Shown here piece by piece: positions 27,296-37,653 of a DNA stretch of 64,000 nucleotides (position 1 is its first letter; every line of letters begins with the position of its first letter). The stretch is from Caballeronia sp. dw_276. GTDB taxonomy: Bacteria > Pseudomonadota > Gammaproteobacteria > Burkholderiales > Burkholderiaceae. The stretch covers positions 1-64,000 of the forward strand of contig NZ_JAAVUV010000003.1 in the NCBI RefSeq assembly GCF_018449635.1. Direction: 5' to 3'. Below the pieces are notes generated by a model, which saw nothing but the letters and a program-made list of their open reading frames with translations, did not search any database and was not told the DNA's origin. Made by a program: the position numbers and the translations under genes.

Positions 27296-28369
27296 CTACA
27301 GCGCCTTGTCACCGTGCGCCGCGCCGGACGTTATCCGCTCGGCAAGTCCCGCGTCGTAGCTCGAATGCACATGGGTGCGCTTTTTGTCGGGATACGCGTA
27401 TGTGAACGCCTTTCGCAACGCAAGCGACGCTTCATGGAATCCCGAGAGAATCAGCTTTTGCTTGTTCGGATAGTTGGCGATATCGCCCACCGCGAAGATC
27501 CCCGGCCGCGTGCTTTCGTAGTTCGATGTATCGACATTGACGCGGCCTCCGGCGATCTCAAGGCCCCACTTTGCGATCGGCCCCAGATCCGCGACAAGGC
27601 CGTACAGCACCACAAGATGATCGGCTTCGATTTGCGCCACGCCGCCGATCTGCCGGATCTCGATGGACGCGAGTTTGTCATCGAGCATATGCAACCCGGC
27701 TATGGAGCCAACCATGAACTCCATTTCGCCGGCATCGACCGCGCGCCTCATCTGATCGACGCTCGATGCCACCGCGCTGAACCCGTTACGCCGATGCACC
27801 AGTACGACACGTCGCGCGACCTTTCGCAAGGCCAGCGCCCAGTCGAGCGCGGAGTCACCGCCGCCGGCGACGACGACGGTTTTATCGGCGAAGTCGGCGA
27901 GCGCGCGCACGCTGTAGTGCACGAACTGATCTTCCAGCGGCGTGGCTTCGGGCAACGCGAGACGCTGCGGCACGAATGCGCCATTGCCGGCCGCGAGCAT
28001 GATGGCGGCTGTATCGAAAACGAGGCCCTGCTCTGTTGTCACGGTCCATCGGCCATCGTCGCGCTGCTCGACTGTGTCGACGCGCTGGTTCAGATGGATC
28101 GGCGGATCGAACGGGCGACATTGGTCCATCAGCCGGTCGACGAGCTCACGTGCCGTACATGATGGAACCGCGGGAATATCGTAGATGGGTTTGTCGGGAT
28201 ACAGCTCGATACATTGCCCGCCGATACGCCCAAGCGTATCCACGATCTGGCACGACAAGCCGACAACGCCCGCCTCGAAAGCCGCAAAAAGTCCGACGGG
28301 ACCCGCGCCCACGATCAGGACATCGGTGCGGATGGGGGTATCGGCATGTGTACCGGTTTCGGAAGTCAT
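27296..28369 (-). CDS. Ferredoxin/flavodoxin--NADP(+) reductase, thioredoxin-reductase-like type
   Basis: The 357-residue flavoprotein has an FAD-binding VGAGPVGLFAAFE motif at about residues 20-32 and an NADPH-binding VVAGGGDSALDWAL around residue 166. The later GIFAVGDIANYP is the FAD flavin-binding motif. It resembles thioredoxin reductase but lacks the redox CxxC between the domains, the hallmark of TrxR-like FNRs. It would supply or take electrons from ferredoxin/flavodoxin. It converges on tonB with a 17-base gap and appears unconnected to that operon. Confidence 0.88.
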   Translation of the reverse strand: MTSETGTHADTPIRTDVLIVGAGPVGLFAAFEAGVVGLSCQIVDTLGRIGGQCIELYPDKPIYDIPAVPSCTARELVDRLMDQCRPFDPPIHLNQRVDTVEQRDDGRWTVTTEQGLVFDTAAIMLAAGNGAFVPQRLALPEATPLEDQFVHYSVRALADFADKTVVVAGGGDSALDWALALRKVARRVVLVHRRNGFSAVASSVDQMRRAVDAGEMEFMVGSIAGLHMLDDKLASIEIRQIGGVAQIEADHLVVLYGLVADLGPIAKWGLEIAGGRVNVDTSNYESTRPGIFAVGDIANYPNKQKLILSGFHEASLALRKAFTYAYPDKKRTHVHSSYDAGLAERITSGAAHGDKAL

Positions 28370-28561
28370 TCGCTATCCTTGTGTGTTCTGCGTATTGATT
28401 CGTCGCGCATGGCGACTACCATACAGAAGCGGCGAACGACCGGCAACGAAGGCACTATTGGCAACCGTGATATCCGTGATCTGGCCGTACAGGGAATAAT
28501 GCTGGCTGCCGGGTGTTTATGACGAGACACCCCCTGCTAACTTTATAAGGAGCTTCGCTCA

Positions 28562-29257
28562 GTGCATCCTCTCGACAATCCCGCGTGGAACGCGCTTACC
28601 GCATTGCAGCGCTCATTCAGCTCGGGGAACGAACTGGCTCGCCGGTTCGATCCATCCATTTCGCCCATCGCCGCTGTCGTGGATTCGTCCGATCCGGTTT
28701 GCTGGCGCGCGCTTGCCGAGGTCGCGGGCCCAGGTGCACTGGTTGGCGTTTTCGCAATTGCGAAGAATGCACCGCCCGAAGGGTGGACCGTCGACTGGCG
28801 CTACACGTTCGCACAGATGACATGCACAAGGGACACTTTCAAGGCGCCTGCGATCACGGCACCCCTTCCTTCGCTGCGCATACTCACCCTCGCCGATGGC
28901 CCTGACATGGTCGCGCTCGCGGCATTGGCGCAGCCTGGCCCGATGGAGGTGCGGACGGTCATGTTAGGCCGATACCTGGGCATTTTCGATGACCACAACA
29001 TGCTGATCGCAATGGCCGGCGAGCGCATGCGGCTCGATGGTGCGACGGAGGTGAGCGGCGTGTGCACGCATCCTGATCACCGCGGCAAACGCTATGCGCA
29101 AATACTGAGTGCGGCCATCACGGAAAACATTGTCGAACGTGGCGATACCGCGTTTCTTCACGTAAGAGATGGGAACACCAACGCGGCCAGCGTGTATGAA
29201 AAACTCGGGTTCGGGGTACGCGCGGTGTTTGATATTGCGTCGGTTACAAAGGAGTAG
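28562..29257 (+). CDS. GNAT family N-acetyltransferase (FR47-like)
   Basis: The 231-residue protein has the GNAT acetyl-CoA site in its C-terminal half, GVCTHPDHRGKRYAQIL at about residue 161 (the R/Q-x-x-G-x-A-like loop as HRGKRYA), and a closing NTNAASVYEKLGF motif. The start is GTG 28562, with an AAGGAG ribosome site. No in-frame ATG gives a full-length protein. The substrate is unknown. It stands alone between the FNR and glucose dehydrogenase genes. Confidence 0.82.
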   Translation: MHPLDNPAWNALTALQRSFSSGNELARRFDPSISPIAAVVDSSDPVCWRALAEVAGPGALVGVFAIAKNAPPEGWTVDWRYTFAQMTCTRDTFKAPAITAPLPSLRILTLADGPDMVALAALAQPGPMEVRTVMLGRYLGIFDDHNMLIAMAGERMRLDGATEVSGVCTHPDHRGKRYAQILSAAITENIVERGDTAFLHVRDGNTNAASVYEKLGFGVRAVFDIASVTKE

Positions 29258-29483
29258 ATTTGAATTGCGCCCTTTCCGGGCATGGTGATTGCGACAGCCC
29301 GCATGTTTCTTGAAAGTCATACTCATGCGCAAAGCCGAAGTCTCGACTTTTTACGAAAGCCTGCCGCCGCGTCAAGGGGCCGCCAATGCGGGTCTCTCAC
29401 GCCGATCACCTTTCCCGCCGCGCAAATTCTCCATGGCAACGTTGAGCCATGAGCCGCTACCGCCTACACCCAGAGGTGCGTAA

Positions 29484-31898
29484 ATGAACTCGAACTTCCC
29501 GCCAGCGCGATCGCGTGCTTCGGCATCTCCCGTTGTGAAGTGGCTGACGATCGCATTTTTATTGCTGTCGGGAATTTATCTCGTGGCGATGGGAATCTGG
29601 CTGATTGCGATTGGCGGTTCGCCTTACTACCTGATCGCCGGACTGTTCATGCTGGCGATCGCGTATTTCATCTGGCGAGGAAATACATCGGCGCTCTATC
29701 TCTATGCGCTGTTGCTCTTCGGCACGCTGATATGGGCGGTTATCGAGGCTGGTTTCGATTTTTGGGCGCTGGCGCCGCGTGTCGATGTGTTGGTCATCGT
29801 CGGGATCTGGCTGTTGCTTCCTTTCACCTATCGCCTGTTTATGAGGCCCGCGAAGAACGCCGGCTTTGCGCTCGCCGCGGCGATTGTGCTTACCGGCATC
29901 GCGCTCGTGTACGCCGCATTCAACGATCCGCAAGAGATCAACGGCACGGTGGCGGCGCAAACGGCCGAAGCCCCGGCAACGCCTGCCAGCCGCGCGGGCG
30001 ACTGGCTGGCCTACGGCAACACACAGGCAGGCACCCGATATTCGCCGCTCGCGCAGATCAACAACAAGAACACAAAGGACTTGAAGGAGGCCTGGACTTT
30101 TCGCACAGGCGATATGAAAGGCCCCAACGACCCGGTTGAAATCACGAATGAAGTGACGCCGCTTGCAGTCGACGGCACGCTGTACTTCTGCACACCACAT
30201 CAAATTGCGATCGCGCTTGACGGGGCAACAGGCAAGGAGAAATGGCGCTTCGATCCCGGCCTCAAACCCGATCCCAGCTTCCAGCACGTGACCTGCCGGG
30301 GCGTTTCCTATCATGAGACGGCCGCTGCGTCACAGGCGCGCCAAGCCAGTGGCGCGGGGGCCCAGGCGATGTGCGCCCGCCGGATCATCCTCCCCGTGAA
30401 CGATGGCCGCCTGTTCGAACTCGATGCCGCCACCGGCCGGCGGTGCCCCACCTTCGCCGATAACGGCTCGCTCGATCTGCAACATCTGCAGCCGGTCAAG
30501 ACGCCGGGACAGTACGAGCCGACTTCACCTCCGGTCGTCACATCGAAGGTCATCGTTGTCGCGGGTGCGGTCACCGACAACTACGGCACGCGCGAGCCGT
30601 CAGGCGTGATACGCGGGTTCGATATAGACACAGGCAAGCTGCTCTGGGCATTCGATCCCGGCGCGCCTGACCCGAATGCAATTCCCGGCGATCAACACAG
30701 CTACACGATGAACTCGCCGAACTCATGGGCCCCCGCCGCCTACGATCCGCAACTCGATATCGTCTACCTGCCGATGGGCGTAACGACCCCCGACATCTGG
30801 GGTGGTCATCGAACGCCCGATCAGGAACGCTATGCAAGCGGACTGCTTGCGCTGAATGCATCGACGGGCAAGCTCGCGTGGTTCTATCAGACCGTCCACC
30901 ATGACCTGTGGGATATGGACCTGCCGGCACAGCCGACTATCGCGGATATCAAGGACAGTAGCGGGAACGTCATCCCGGCTATTTATGCACCGGCCAAGAC
31001 GGGCAACATCTTCGTGCTCGACCGTCGCACCGGCAAGCCGATCGTACCCGCGCCCGAGCAACCAGTGCCGCAAGGTGCGGCCACAGGCGACCGTTTATCG
31101 CCGACACAGCCGTTCTCGGACCTCACGTTCAGGCCGAAAAAGAACCTGACGGGCGCGGACATGTGGGGCGCGACGATGTTCGACCAACTCGTGTGCCGCG
31201 TGATGTTCCATCGTCTGCGTTATGAAGGGCCGTTTACGCCGCCTTCGGAACAAGGCACGCTCGTGTTTCCAGGGAATCTCGGCATGTTCGAATGGGGCGG
31301 TCTTGCCATCGATACCGACCGCAGCCTCGCCATTGCCAATCCGATCGCGTTGCCGTTTGTATCCAGGCTCATTGCGCGCGGACCGGGAAATCCGATCGAG
31401 CCGACTGCATCCGGACGGGGCGGGACGGGCACGGAAACCGGCATTCAGCCGCAATACGGCTTGCCGTTCGGTGTGACGCTCAATCCGTTCCTTTCGCCGT
31501 TGGGCCTGCCTTGCAAGCAGCCGGCTTGGGGTTACGTGTCGGCGGTCGATCTGGGCACGAACAAGGTGATCTGGAAGAAACGCATCGGCACGACGCGCGA
31601 TTCGTCTCCAATCCCGATTCCGTTCAAGATGGGCATGCCGATGCTCGGCGGTCCGGTCACGACGGCGGGTCATGTGTTTTTTATCGGGGCGACTGCGGAC
31701 AACTACCTGCGCGGGTTTGATACCGATACCGGTGAACAGCTATGGGAAGCTCGTTTGCCAGCAGGAGGACAGGCGACACCGATGACGTATGAGGTCGGTG
31801 GCAAACAGTACGTGGTCATCGCGGCTGGGGGGCATGGGTCCTTCGGGACCAAGCTGGGGGATTATGTGGTGGCTTATGCGTTGCCGGACAAGCAGTGA
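29484..31898 (+). CDS. gcd: Membrane-bound PQQ-dependent glucose dehydrogenase
   Basis: The 804-residue quinoprotein has an N-terminal anchor of about five membrane helices (residues 20-150) and a periplasmic eight-bladed PQQ propeller with repeated W-motifs. The domain starts near DWLAYGNTQAGTRYSPL, and QTVHHDLWDMDLPAQP is visible mid-protein. It oxidises glucose to gluconolactone, passing electrons to ubiquinone, and in this group underlies gluconate secretion and phosphate solubilisation. Length is normal. ATG 29484 has an AGAGGTG ribosome site. No PQQ biosynthesis genes are in the window. Confidence 0.93.
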   Translation: MNSNFPPARSRASASPVVKWLTIAFLLLSGIYLVAMGIWLIAIGGSPYYLIAGLFMLAIAYFIWRGNTSALYLYALLLFGTLIWAVIEAGFDFWALAPRVDVLVIVGIWLLLPFTYRLFMRPAKNAGFALAAAIVLTGIALVYAAFNDPQEINGTVAAQTAEAPATPASRAGDWLAYGNTQAGTRYSPLAQINNKNTKDLKEAWTFRTGDMKGPNDPVEITNEVTPLAVDGTLYFCTPHQIAIALDGATGKEKWRFDPGLKPDPSFQHVTCRGVSYHETAAASQARQASGAGAQAMCARRIILPVNDGRLFELDAATGRRCPTFADNGSLDLQHLQPVKTPGQYEPTSPPVVTSKVIVVAGAVTDNYGTREPSGVIRGFDIDTGKLLWAFDPGAPDPNAIPGDQHSYTMNSPNSWAPAAYDPQLDIVYLPMGVTTPDIWGGHRTPDQERYASGLLALNASTGKLAWFYQTVHHDLWDMDLPAQPTIADIKDSSGNVIPAIYAPAKTGNIFVLDRRTGKPIVPAPEQPVPQGAATGDRLSPTQPFSDLTFRPKKNLTGADMWGATMFDQLVCRVMFHRLRYEGPFTPPSEQGTLVFPGNLGMFEWGGLAIDTDRSLAIANPIALPFVSRLIARGPGNPIEPTASGRGGTGTETGIQPQYGLPFGVTLNPFLSPLGLPCKQPAWGYVSAVDLGTNKVIWKKRIGTTRDSSPIPIPFKMGMPMLGGPVTTAGHVFFIGATADNYLRGFDTDTGEQLWEARLPAGGQATPMTYEVGGKQYVVIAAGGHGSFGTKLGDYVVAYALPDKQ

Positions 31899-31904
31899 GA
31901 TATG

Positions 31905-31946
31905 AAAACGCGCAATGCCAGTGAGCTGGCGTTGCGCGTTTTTTTT
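31905..31946. terminator. Strong bidirectional terminator between gcd and guaA
   Basis: A stem of about 17 pairs (31905-31921 with 31926-31942, one G-U) with a TGAG loop. It is followed by a T-run on the plus strand and by TTTT on the minus strand, so it serves both convergent genes. Confidence 0.92.
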
Positions 31947-32020
31947 GCTGAATGGCTACGGTGGCGCTATTGGCTTTTGAGGAACACGTCGGCCTCAGCG
32001 TTTATCGAGACCTCCGACGC

Positions 32021-33601
32021 TCATTCCCACTCAATCGTCGCCGGCGGCTTCCCCGAAATATCATAAACAACGCGATTGATCCCGCGCACTTCGTTAATGA
32101 TCCGGTTCGAAACATGCCCGAGCAACTCATGCGGCAGATGTGCCCACTGCGCCGTCATGAAGTCCAGCGTCTGCACGGCACGTAACGCGACCACATACTC
32201 ATAAGTCCGGCCATCGCCCATTACGCCGACGCTCTTCACCGGCAAAAACACCGCGAAAGCCTGACTCGTGAGCTCGTACCAAGACTTGCCCGATTCCTTA
32301 TCGAACGTATTGCGCAACGTTTCGATAAAAATCGCATCCGCATGACGCAGCAGATCCGCAAACTCGCGCTTCACTTCGCCGAGAATCCGCACGCCCAGAC
32401 CCGGCCCCGGGAACGGATGCCGATAAACCATCGCCGGCGGCAACCCGAGCTTGACACCCAGCTCGCGCACCTCGTCCTTGAACAACTCGCGCAACGGTTC
32501 GAGCAGCTTTAGATTCAACGTCTCGGGCAAGCCACCCACGTTGTGATGGCTCTTGATCGTGTGACCCTTCTTACCCTTGCCGGCCGACTCGATCACATCA
32601 GGATAAATGGTCCCTTGCGCGAGCCACTTCGCGTCCTTCAGCTTGTTCGCTTCCGTCTGGAACACTTCGACAAACTCAGCGCCAATGATCTTGCGCTTCG
32701 CCTCGGGATCAGTCACGCCGGCAAGCTTCGACAGGAACACTTCGCTGGCATCGACATGAATCACCTTCACGCCGAGGTGATCGGCAAATGTGGTCATGAC
32801 CTGCTCGGCCTCGTTCAACCGCAACAAGCCGTGATCGACAAACACGCACGTCAGCTGCGCACCAATCGCGCGATGCAAGAGCGCCGCCGCCACAGACGAA
32901 TCCACGCCGCCCGACAACCCCAGAATGACGTGTTCATCGCCCACTTGCGCGCGGATCTTCTCGACGGCTTCATCGATGTAATGACCCATCTCCCAATCCG
33001 GCCGCGCCGCGCAAAGTTCGAGCACGAAGCGATCGAGCATCGCACGGCCCTGCACCGTATGCGTCACTTCCGGATGCCACTGAAGGCCATAGAAATGACG
33101 TTCATCGTCGGCCATGGCCGCGATCGGGCAAGCCGGGGTCGACGCCATCAGCTTGAATCCCAGCGGCATGTCAGCCACCTTGTCGCCATGGCTCATCCAT
33201 ACCTTGAGCATGCCGTGCCCTTCGGCCGTCTGGAAATCTTCGATGCCGTTAAGGAAACTCGTATGGTTATGCGCTCGCACCTCCGCGTAGCCGAATTCGC
33301 GGACATTGCCGAGTTCGACCTTGCCGCCGAGTTGTTCGGCCATCGTCTGCATGCCGTAGCAAATGCCGAGGACCGGCACGCCTAGATCGAAGACGACTTG
33401 CGGCGCCCGTGGCGAATCGAGTTCGGTGACCGAGTTCGGTCCACCCGACAAAATGATGCCCTTCGGCGCGAATTCGCGGATGAATGCTTCATCGACGTCG
33501 TACGGATGGATCTCCGAATACACGTGTGATTCGCGGATGCGTCGCGCGATCAGTTGGGTGACTTGGGAGCCGAAATCGAGAATCAGGATCTTGTCGTGCA
33601 T
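32021..33601 (-). CDS. guaA: GMP synthase (glutamine-hydrolysing)
   Basis: The 526-residue two-domain enzyme aminates XMP to GMP. The N-terminal class-I glutaminase has nucleophile Cys81 in GICYGMQ and His in [10 protein letters not shown]. The ATP-pyrophosphatase domain has LSGGVDSS at about residue 230. The C-terminal dimerisation domain ends in [11 protein letters not shown] 33601 ([13 protein letters not shown]) is the conserved start. It follows guaB and an intervening membrane protein on the same strand. Confidence 0.97.
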   Translation of the reverse strand: MHDKILILDFGSQVTQLIARRIRESHVYSEIHPYDVDEAFIREFAPKGIILSGGPNSVTELDSPRAPQVVFDLGVPVLGICYGMQTMAEQLGGKVELGNVREFGYAEVRAHNHTSFLNGIEDFQTAEGHGMLKVWMSHGDKVADMPLGFKLMASTPACPIAAMADDERHFYGLQWHPEVTHTVQGRAMLDRFVLELCAARPDWEMGHYIDEAVEKIRAQVGDEHVILGLSGGVDSSVAAALLHRAIGAQLTCVFVDHGLLRLNEAEQVMTTFADHLGVKVIHVDASEVFLSKLAGVTDPEAKRKIIGAEFVEVFQTEANKLKDAKWLAQGTIYPDVIESAGKGKKGHTIKSHHNVGGLPETLNLKLLEPLRELFKDEVRELGVKLGLPPAMVYRHPFPGPGLGVRILGEVKREFADLLRHADAIFIETLRNTFDKESGKSWYELTSQAFAVFLPVKSVGVMGDGRTYEYVVALRAVQTLDFMTAQWAHLPHELLGHVSNRIINEVRGINRVVYDISGKPPATIEWE

Positions 33602-33767
33602 GGCAGCGGCCAGAAGGCGAGTAAGCGGAAACGGTTGGCAAAACGGAAACGCGAAGCGGCGGGAACGAAGTCTCGCGCGTCGTGTCACGCAGAAATATCA
33701 ACGGCCGGCACTCGATGCCGACCATGTTTGAAAACAAATCGAGCAGCACAGCCGCCGCTCACGACAT

Positions 33768-34586
33768 TCAAATCGGATCGCGGCGAACCGGAACGCCCGT
33801 CACCGGATCGATGGTTTGCCCGGTGACCGGATCGATCGCACGACCAGTTTCGGGATCGATCTTGTGCCCGCTGCTCACGGGCTCGAATGCGCGGCCGGCC
33901 ACCGGATGGAGCGAACGGCCCGTCGCCGGATCGATAGCGTGTCCAGTGGCCGGATCGAATGCAGTTGCAACCGGTGCAGGCGCTGCTGGCCGGGCAGACG
34001 ATGCCGCAAGCGGCGGCACAGGCGCGCCCGCGACAGGCTCCGCGTCCCAGCGCGGATTGGCGGGCGCGACGGGATCGGAGGTCATTGGAGGCCGCACTGG
34101 AGTACCCGCGGCGGCCCGCTCCTCGGCCCGCGTCTTTGCGGCCTGCTTCTCGGCACGCTCAGCGGCAGCCGCACCGGCAATCGCGGCGCGCTCACGCCGG
34201 CGCACGGCGCTTGAAAGCCGAACGCTGCCAAGTCCCAGTATCAGCAACGCAGCGCCGATGAGCGCCGCAAGCAACTGCCCGAAGCCCGTCACTTCCGACA
34301 TGCGCAGCCCGAGCCACACGATCAGAATCAAGCCCGACAACCACTCCACGTGTCCCGAGACTTTTGCAGCCGTGGCCGTCAAGGCACCATCGACAGCCGC
34401 GTGAAACCCGAGCCACGCGAACCCGATCAGCGCCACACCCAGCAACTGGCCGATCAACGGCGGCTGCACGCGCACGAGATGCATCGAATCCCACAATGAT
34501 CCCCATGGCGTCAACAGGAACAGCACGCCGAACGCCAGGAAGATCAGTGCATTGATGACAAGGACAACGCGCAGCAGCGGTTTCAT
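33768..34586 (-). CDS. Membrane protein with C-terminal DPxTG octad repeats, between guaB and guaA
   Basis: The 272-residue protein has four hydrophobic helices in its first 125 residues, a basic Arg/Ala-rich coiled segment (about 130-165), a Pro/Ala-rich linker, and seven 8-residue repeats at residues 210-266 of the form (I/F)DP(A/V/E)TG followed by two residues. I know no function. It begins two bases after the guaB stop, so it is translationally coupled to purine synthesis genes, but nothing in the sequence links it to GMP chemistry. The repeats face the cytoplasm or periplasm depending on topology, which I cannot fix. Confidence 0.8.
   Translation of the reverse strand: MKPLLRVVLVINALIFLAFGVLFLLTPWGSLWDSMHLVRVQPPLIGQLLGVALIGFAWLGFHAAVDGALTATAAKVSGHVEWLSGLILIVWLGLRMSEVTGFGQLLAALIGAALLILGLGSVRLSSAVRRRERAAIAGAAAAERAEKQAAKTRAEERAAAGTPVRPPMTSDPVAPANPRWDAEPVAGAPVPPLAASSARPAAPAPVATAFDPATGHAIDPATGRSLHPVAGRAFEPVSSGHKIDPETGRAIDPVTGQTIDPVTGVPVRRDPI
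33789..33959 (-). repeat. 24-bp tandem repeats encoding DPxTG octads
   Basis: Seven consecutive units of about 24 bases (one is 27) at the 3' end of the gene between guaB and guaA. The first, second, fifth, sixth and seventh units are well conserved and the third and fourth are degenerate. Confidence 0.7.
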
Positions 34587-34588
34587 GG

Positions 34589-36049
34589 TCAGTCCACGTG
34601 GTAGTTGGGTGCTTCCTTCGTGATCTGCACGTCGTGCACGTGCGACTCGCGCATGCCGGCGCCCGTGATCTGGACGAACTCGGCTTTGTCGTGCATTTCG
34701 CCGATGTTGCGGCAACCGCAATATCCCATGCTCGCCCGCACGCCGCCGACGACCTGGAACAGGATCGCATTGACCGAGCCCTTGTAAGCGACGCGCCCTT
34801 CGATGCCTTCCGGAACCAGCTTGTCGATGTTCGCCGAGTTGTCCTGGAAATACCGGTCAGCCGCGCCGTCCTTCATTGCGCCGACCGAACCCATGCCGCG
34901 ATACGCCTTGTACTGACGCCCCTGGAACAGGAACACATCGCCCGGCGATTCTTCTGTGCCGGCCAGCATGCTGCCCATCATCACGGCGTCGGCACCAGCG
35001 GCGAGCGCCTTGCTGACATCGCCGGAAAAACGCACTCCGCCGTCCGAAATCACTGGCACGCCCGAGCCGCGCAATGCATCCGATACGTTAGCCACCGCCG
35101 TGATCTGCGGCACGCCGACGCCGGCCACGATCCGCGTAGTACAAATCGAACCCGGGCCGATACCGACCTTCACGCCGTCCGCGCCGTATTCCACGAGCGC
35201 CTTGGCGGCCGCGGCCGTGGCAATATTCCCGCCGATCACTTCAATATGCGGATAGTTCTGCTTCACCCAGCGCACGCGTTCGAGCACGCCCTGGCTATGC
35301 CCGTGCGCCGTATCGACGACGATCACGTCAACGCCGGCCGCCGAGAGCAGATCCACGCGCTCTTCGTTTTCCGGGCCTACGCCGACTGCCGCGCCAGCGC
35401 GCAACTTGCCGTGTTCGTCTTTACAGGCGTCCGGGTGTTCGGTTTGCTTCGTGATGTCCTTGACCGTCATCAGGCCGCGCAATTCGAACGCGTCATTGAC
35501 GACCAGCACGCGTTCCAGCCGATGGCTGTGCATCAGCGCCTTGGCTTCTGCGAGCGGCGTGCCTTCCTTGACCGTTACGAGCCGTTCACGCGGCGTCATG
35601 ATCTTGCGGACTTCGTCGTCGAGACGTTCTTCGAAGCGCAAATCCCGATTCGTCACGATGCCGATCAACTGCGGCCCTTCGACAACCGGAAAACCGGAAA
35701 TGCCGTGCTGTTGCGTCAACGCGATCACATCGCGCACTTTCATTTGCGGCGGAACGGTGATCGGATCGCGCACCACGCCGGATTCGAAGCGCTTTACTTT
35801 GGCGACTTCGCGGGCTTGTTCAGCAGCGGTCAGGTTCTTGTGGATGATGCCCACGCCGCCGAGCTGGGCCATCGCGATTGCGAGCCGGCCTTCGGTGACT
35901 GTGTCCATGGCGGCGGACAACAGGGGCATATTCAGGGAAATCTTGCGGGTTACCTGGGTTTTCAGGCTGGTGTCGCGCGGGAGAACGTTGGAAAACGCGG
36001 GCACGAGGAGCACGTCATCGAACGTGAGTGCTTTCTGGATCAGACGCAT
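34589..36049 (-). CDS. guaB: Inosine-5'-monophosphate dehydrogenase
   Basis: The 486-residue enzyme makes XMP from IMP with NAD+, the committed step to GMP. The TIM barrel is interrupted by a pair of CBS domains (about residues 95-205). The catalytic Cys is in [11 protein letters not shown] at about residue 304, and the flap motif YRGMGS follows near 385. It is preceded by a perfect TATAAT -10 element. The downstream DPxTG protein gene and guaA are on the same strand. Confidence 0.97.
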   Translation of the reverse strand: MRLIQKALTFDDVLLVPAFSNVLPRDTSLKTQVTRKISLNMPLLSAAMDTVTEGRLAIAMAQLGGVGIIHKNLTAAEQAREVAKVKRFESGVVRDPITVPPQMKVRDVIALTQQHGISGFPVVEGPQLIGIVTNRDLRFEERLDDEVRKIMTPRERLVTVKEGTPLAEAKALMHSHRLERVLVVNDAFELRGLMTVKDITKQTEHPDACKDEHGKLRAGAAVGVGPENEERVDLLSAAGVDVIVVDTAHGHSQGVLERVRWVKQNYPHIEVIGGNIATAAAAKALVEYGADGVKVGIGPGSICTTRIVAGVGVPQITAVANVSDALRGSGVPVISDGGVRFSGDVSKALAAGADAVMMGSMLAGTEESPGDVFLFQGRQYKAYRGMGSVGAMKDGAADRYFQDNSANIDKLVPEGIEGRVAYKGSVNAILFQVVGGVRASMGYCGCRNIGEMHDKAEFVQITGAGMRESHVHDVQITKEAPNYHVD

Positions 36050-36075
36050 GGCAAATCCTATGGGCGCAAAACCGA

Positions 36076-36104
36076 ATTATACCGATAGTTCCCCGGATTT
36101 TCAC
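36076..36104 (-). promoter_or_regulatory. Sigma-70 promoter of guaB
   Basis: On the minus strand GTGAAA (36104-36099), 17 bases, TATAAT (36081-36076), about 27 bases upstream of the guaB start. The -10 is perfect and the -35 matches four of six. Confidence 0.6.
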
Positions 36105-36247
36105 TGCCCGAACAGCGGCTTACGTCGCGTTTGCCATTTCTGGTGCAATTTTTGGGCCGCGTCCTTGCGCCCCCGTTTCGGTTTTTCGCTCGACTCGGGT
36201 TCGATCAAAGTTCGGTTTTGCGGAATGACCGAAAAGACGCCCGCAGC

Positions 36248-36577
36248 CTACCGGGCTTCCTTGCGCGTCCATCGGCGCCCTTCAATCGATCCGCCGCGCC
36301 GGGTCTTCTCGACGCGCCGCTGCCGGGCGACTTTCGGATCGACCTTCAACGGCCGATAGATCTCCACGCGGTCGAGATCAGCCAGCACGGCATCGAGCGG
36401 CTGGATCCTCCCGAAAACGCCCACTTTCTGCACGCCGAGGTCAATCTCAGGAAAGCGCGCAAGCAACCCGCTCGCGGCAATCGCCTCCTGCACGGTCACG
36501 CCCTCCGCCAGAGAAAGCGCGCAAACCGCCCCTTCCCCCTCCGGCAGCACGTAACAAACTTCGATGGAAATCGCCAT
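36248..36577 (-). CDS. rnfH: RnfH family protein (UPF0125, RatB-like)
   Basis: The 109-residue ubiquitin-fold protein has the family segments VEVCYVLPE-like start (IEVCYVLPEGEG), FPEIDLGVQKVGVFG and DRVEIYRPLKVDP. The C-terminus is strongly basic. Function is unsettled. It is widely encoded with ratA, as here, where the start overlaps the ratA stop (TAATG). There are no rnf electron-transport genes nearby. Confidence 0.9.
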   Translation of the reverse strand: MAISIEVCYVLPEGEGAVCALSLAEGVTVQEAIAASGLLARFPEIDLGVQKVGVFGRIQPLDAVLADLDRVEIYRPLKVDPKVARQRRVEKTRRGGSIEGRRWTRKEAR

Positions 36578-37011
36578 TACTTCCCGTACCGCTGATCGGC
36601 ACGCTTCACGAACGAATCCACGAACGTATGCGCGATGTGACTGAAAACCGGTCCGATGATCTTCTCGAGAATGATGTTCGAGAACTCGTAGTGCAGCGCG
36701 AACTCGATCTTGCAGGCGTCCGCCCGCAAAGGCGTGAAGCGCCAGTAACCGGTGAACTTCTTGAAAGGACCGTCGAGGAACTCCATATCGATGCTGGTCG
36801 GGCGCGTCTGCACGTTACGCGTCGCGAAATGCTGCTTGATACCTTTGAAATTGATGTGGATCTTCGCTTCCATGCTGCGTTCGTCGTGGTGGCCTACCTC
36901 CACGCCGCCACACCATGGCAAGAAATTGGGGTAATCGGGGACATCGGTGACGAGGTCGAACATCTGCTCTGCAGAGTGACGAATCAATACAGTTTTCTGA
37001 ACATCTGCCAT
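36577..37011 (-). CDS. ratA: RatA / COQ10-like START domain protein
   Basis: The 144-residue START-fold protein opens with MADVQKTVLIRHSAEQMFDLV and contains DVPDYPNFLPWC, typical of the RatA/Coq10 family. E. coli RatA was described as a ribosome-associating toxin, and eukaryotic Coq10 binds ubiquinone. Which applies here is open. ATG 37011 is used, because the longer frame would need a TTG. It is divergent from smpB, an arrangement conserved in many proteobacteria. Confidence 0.9.
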   Translation of the reverse strand: MADVQKTVLIRHSAEQMFDLVTDVPDYPNFLPWCGGVEVGHHDERSMEAKIHINFKGIKQHFATRNVQTRPTSIDMEFLDGPFKKFTGYWRFTPLRADACKIEFALHYEFSNIILEKIIGPVFSHIAHTFVDSFVKRADQRYGK

Positions 37012-37110
37012 AAAGGGCGCAACGCGTGGCAAGAGTGGGAAGCATTGCGGGCCTTACCGCGCCCACGCTGCTAAAATCAGGATTTTAAACGAGTTAGGCA
37101 CTTTTCATTC

Positions 37111-37560
37111 ATGAGCATCATCGACAACAGAAAAGCCTTCTTCGATTACTTTATCGAAGATCGCTACGAGGCGGGGCTCGTGCTGGAAGGGTGGGAAGTC
37201 AAGGCCCTTCGGGCTGGCCGCGGCCAGATCAAGGAAGGCTACGTCATCATTCGCGACAACGAGCTGTTCCTGATCGGCGCGCACATCAGCCCATTGCCCG
37301 AAGCCTCGACCCACATCCACCCGGATCCGGTCCGCACGCGCAAGCTGCTGCTGCATAGCGAAGAAATTTCCAAGCTCATCGGCAAGGTCGAACAGAAAGG
37401 CCACACACTGGTGCCGCTGAACTTTCACTACAAAGGCGGCCGTGTGAAGTGCGAAATCGGCCTCGCGAAAGGCAAGAAGCTTCACGACAAGCGCGAAACC
37501 GAGAAAAAGCGCGACTGGGAACGCGAAAAAGCGCAAATCATGCGTGGCGCCAAGCATTGA
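37111..37560 (+). CDS. smpB: SsrA-binding protein SmpB
   Basis: The 149-residue protein escorts tmRNA to stalled ribosomes in trans-translation. The N-terminal [22 protein letters not shown] and the [18 protein letters not shown] motif are characteristic, and the basic C-terminal tail ([14 protein letters not shown]) inserts in the mRNA channel. Length is normal. The tmRNA gene itself is not in the window. A bidirectional terminator follows. Confidence 0.97.
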   Translation: MSIIDNRKAFFDYFIEDRYEAGLVLEGWEVKALRAGRGQIKEGYVIIRDNELFLIGAHISPLPEASTHIHPDPVRTRKLLLHSEEISKLIGKVEQKGHTLVPLNFHYKGGRVKCEIGLAKGKKLHDKRETEKKRDWEREKAQIMRGAKH

Positions 37561-37590
37561 TCGGGCGTCGTGCGCATGGCTGCCAGTATG

Positions 37591-37634
37591 TCAAAACAAA
37601 AAGGGCGTGGACTGCTTGAGTCCACGCCCTTTAA
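37591..37634. terminator. Bidirectional terminator between smpB and the SPFH gene
   Basis: Arms 37600-37613 and 37619-37632 form a perfect 14-bp stem with a 5-base loop. The minus-strand side is followed by TTTGTTTT, while the plus-strand T-run is short. Confidence 0.88.
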
Positions 37635-37653
37635 CATTCAGCCATCGTAAAAA

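Noticed and set aside
29289..29483. A 64-codon frame directly upstream of gcd
   Set aside because: Composition and content look random and there is no good ribosome site or recognisable feature. Its abutment to the gcd start seems accidental.
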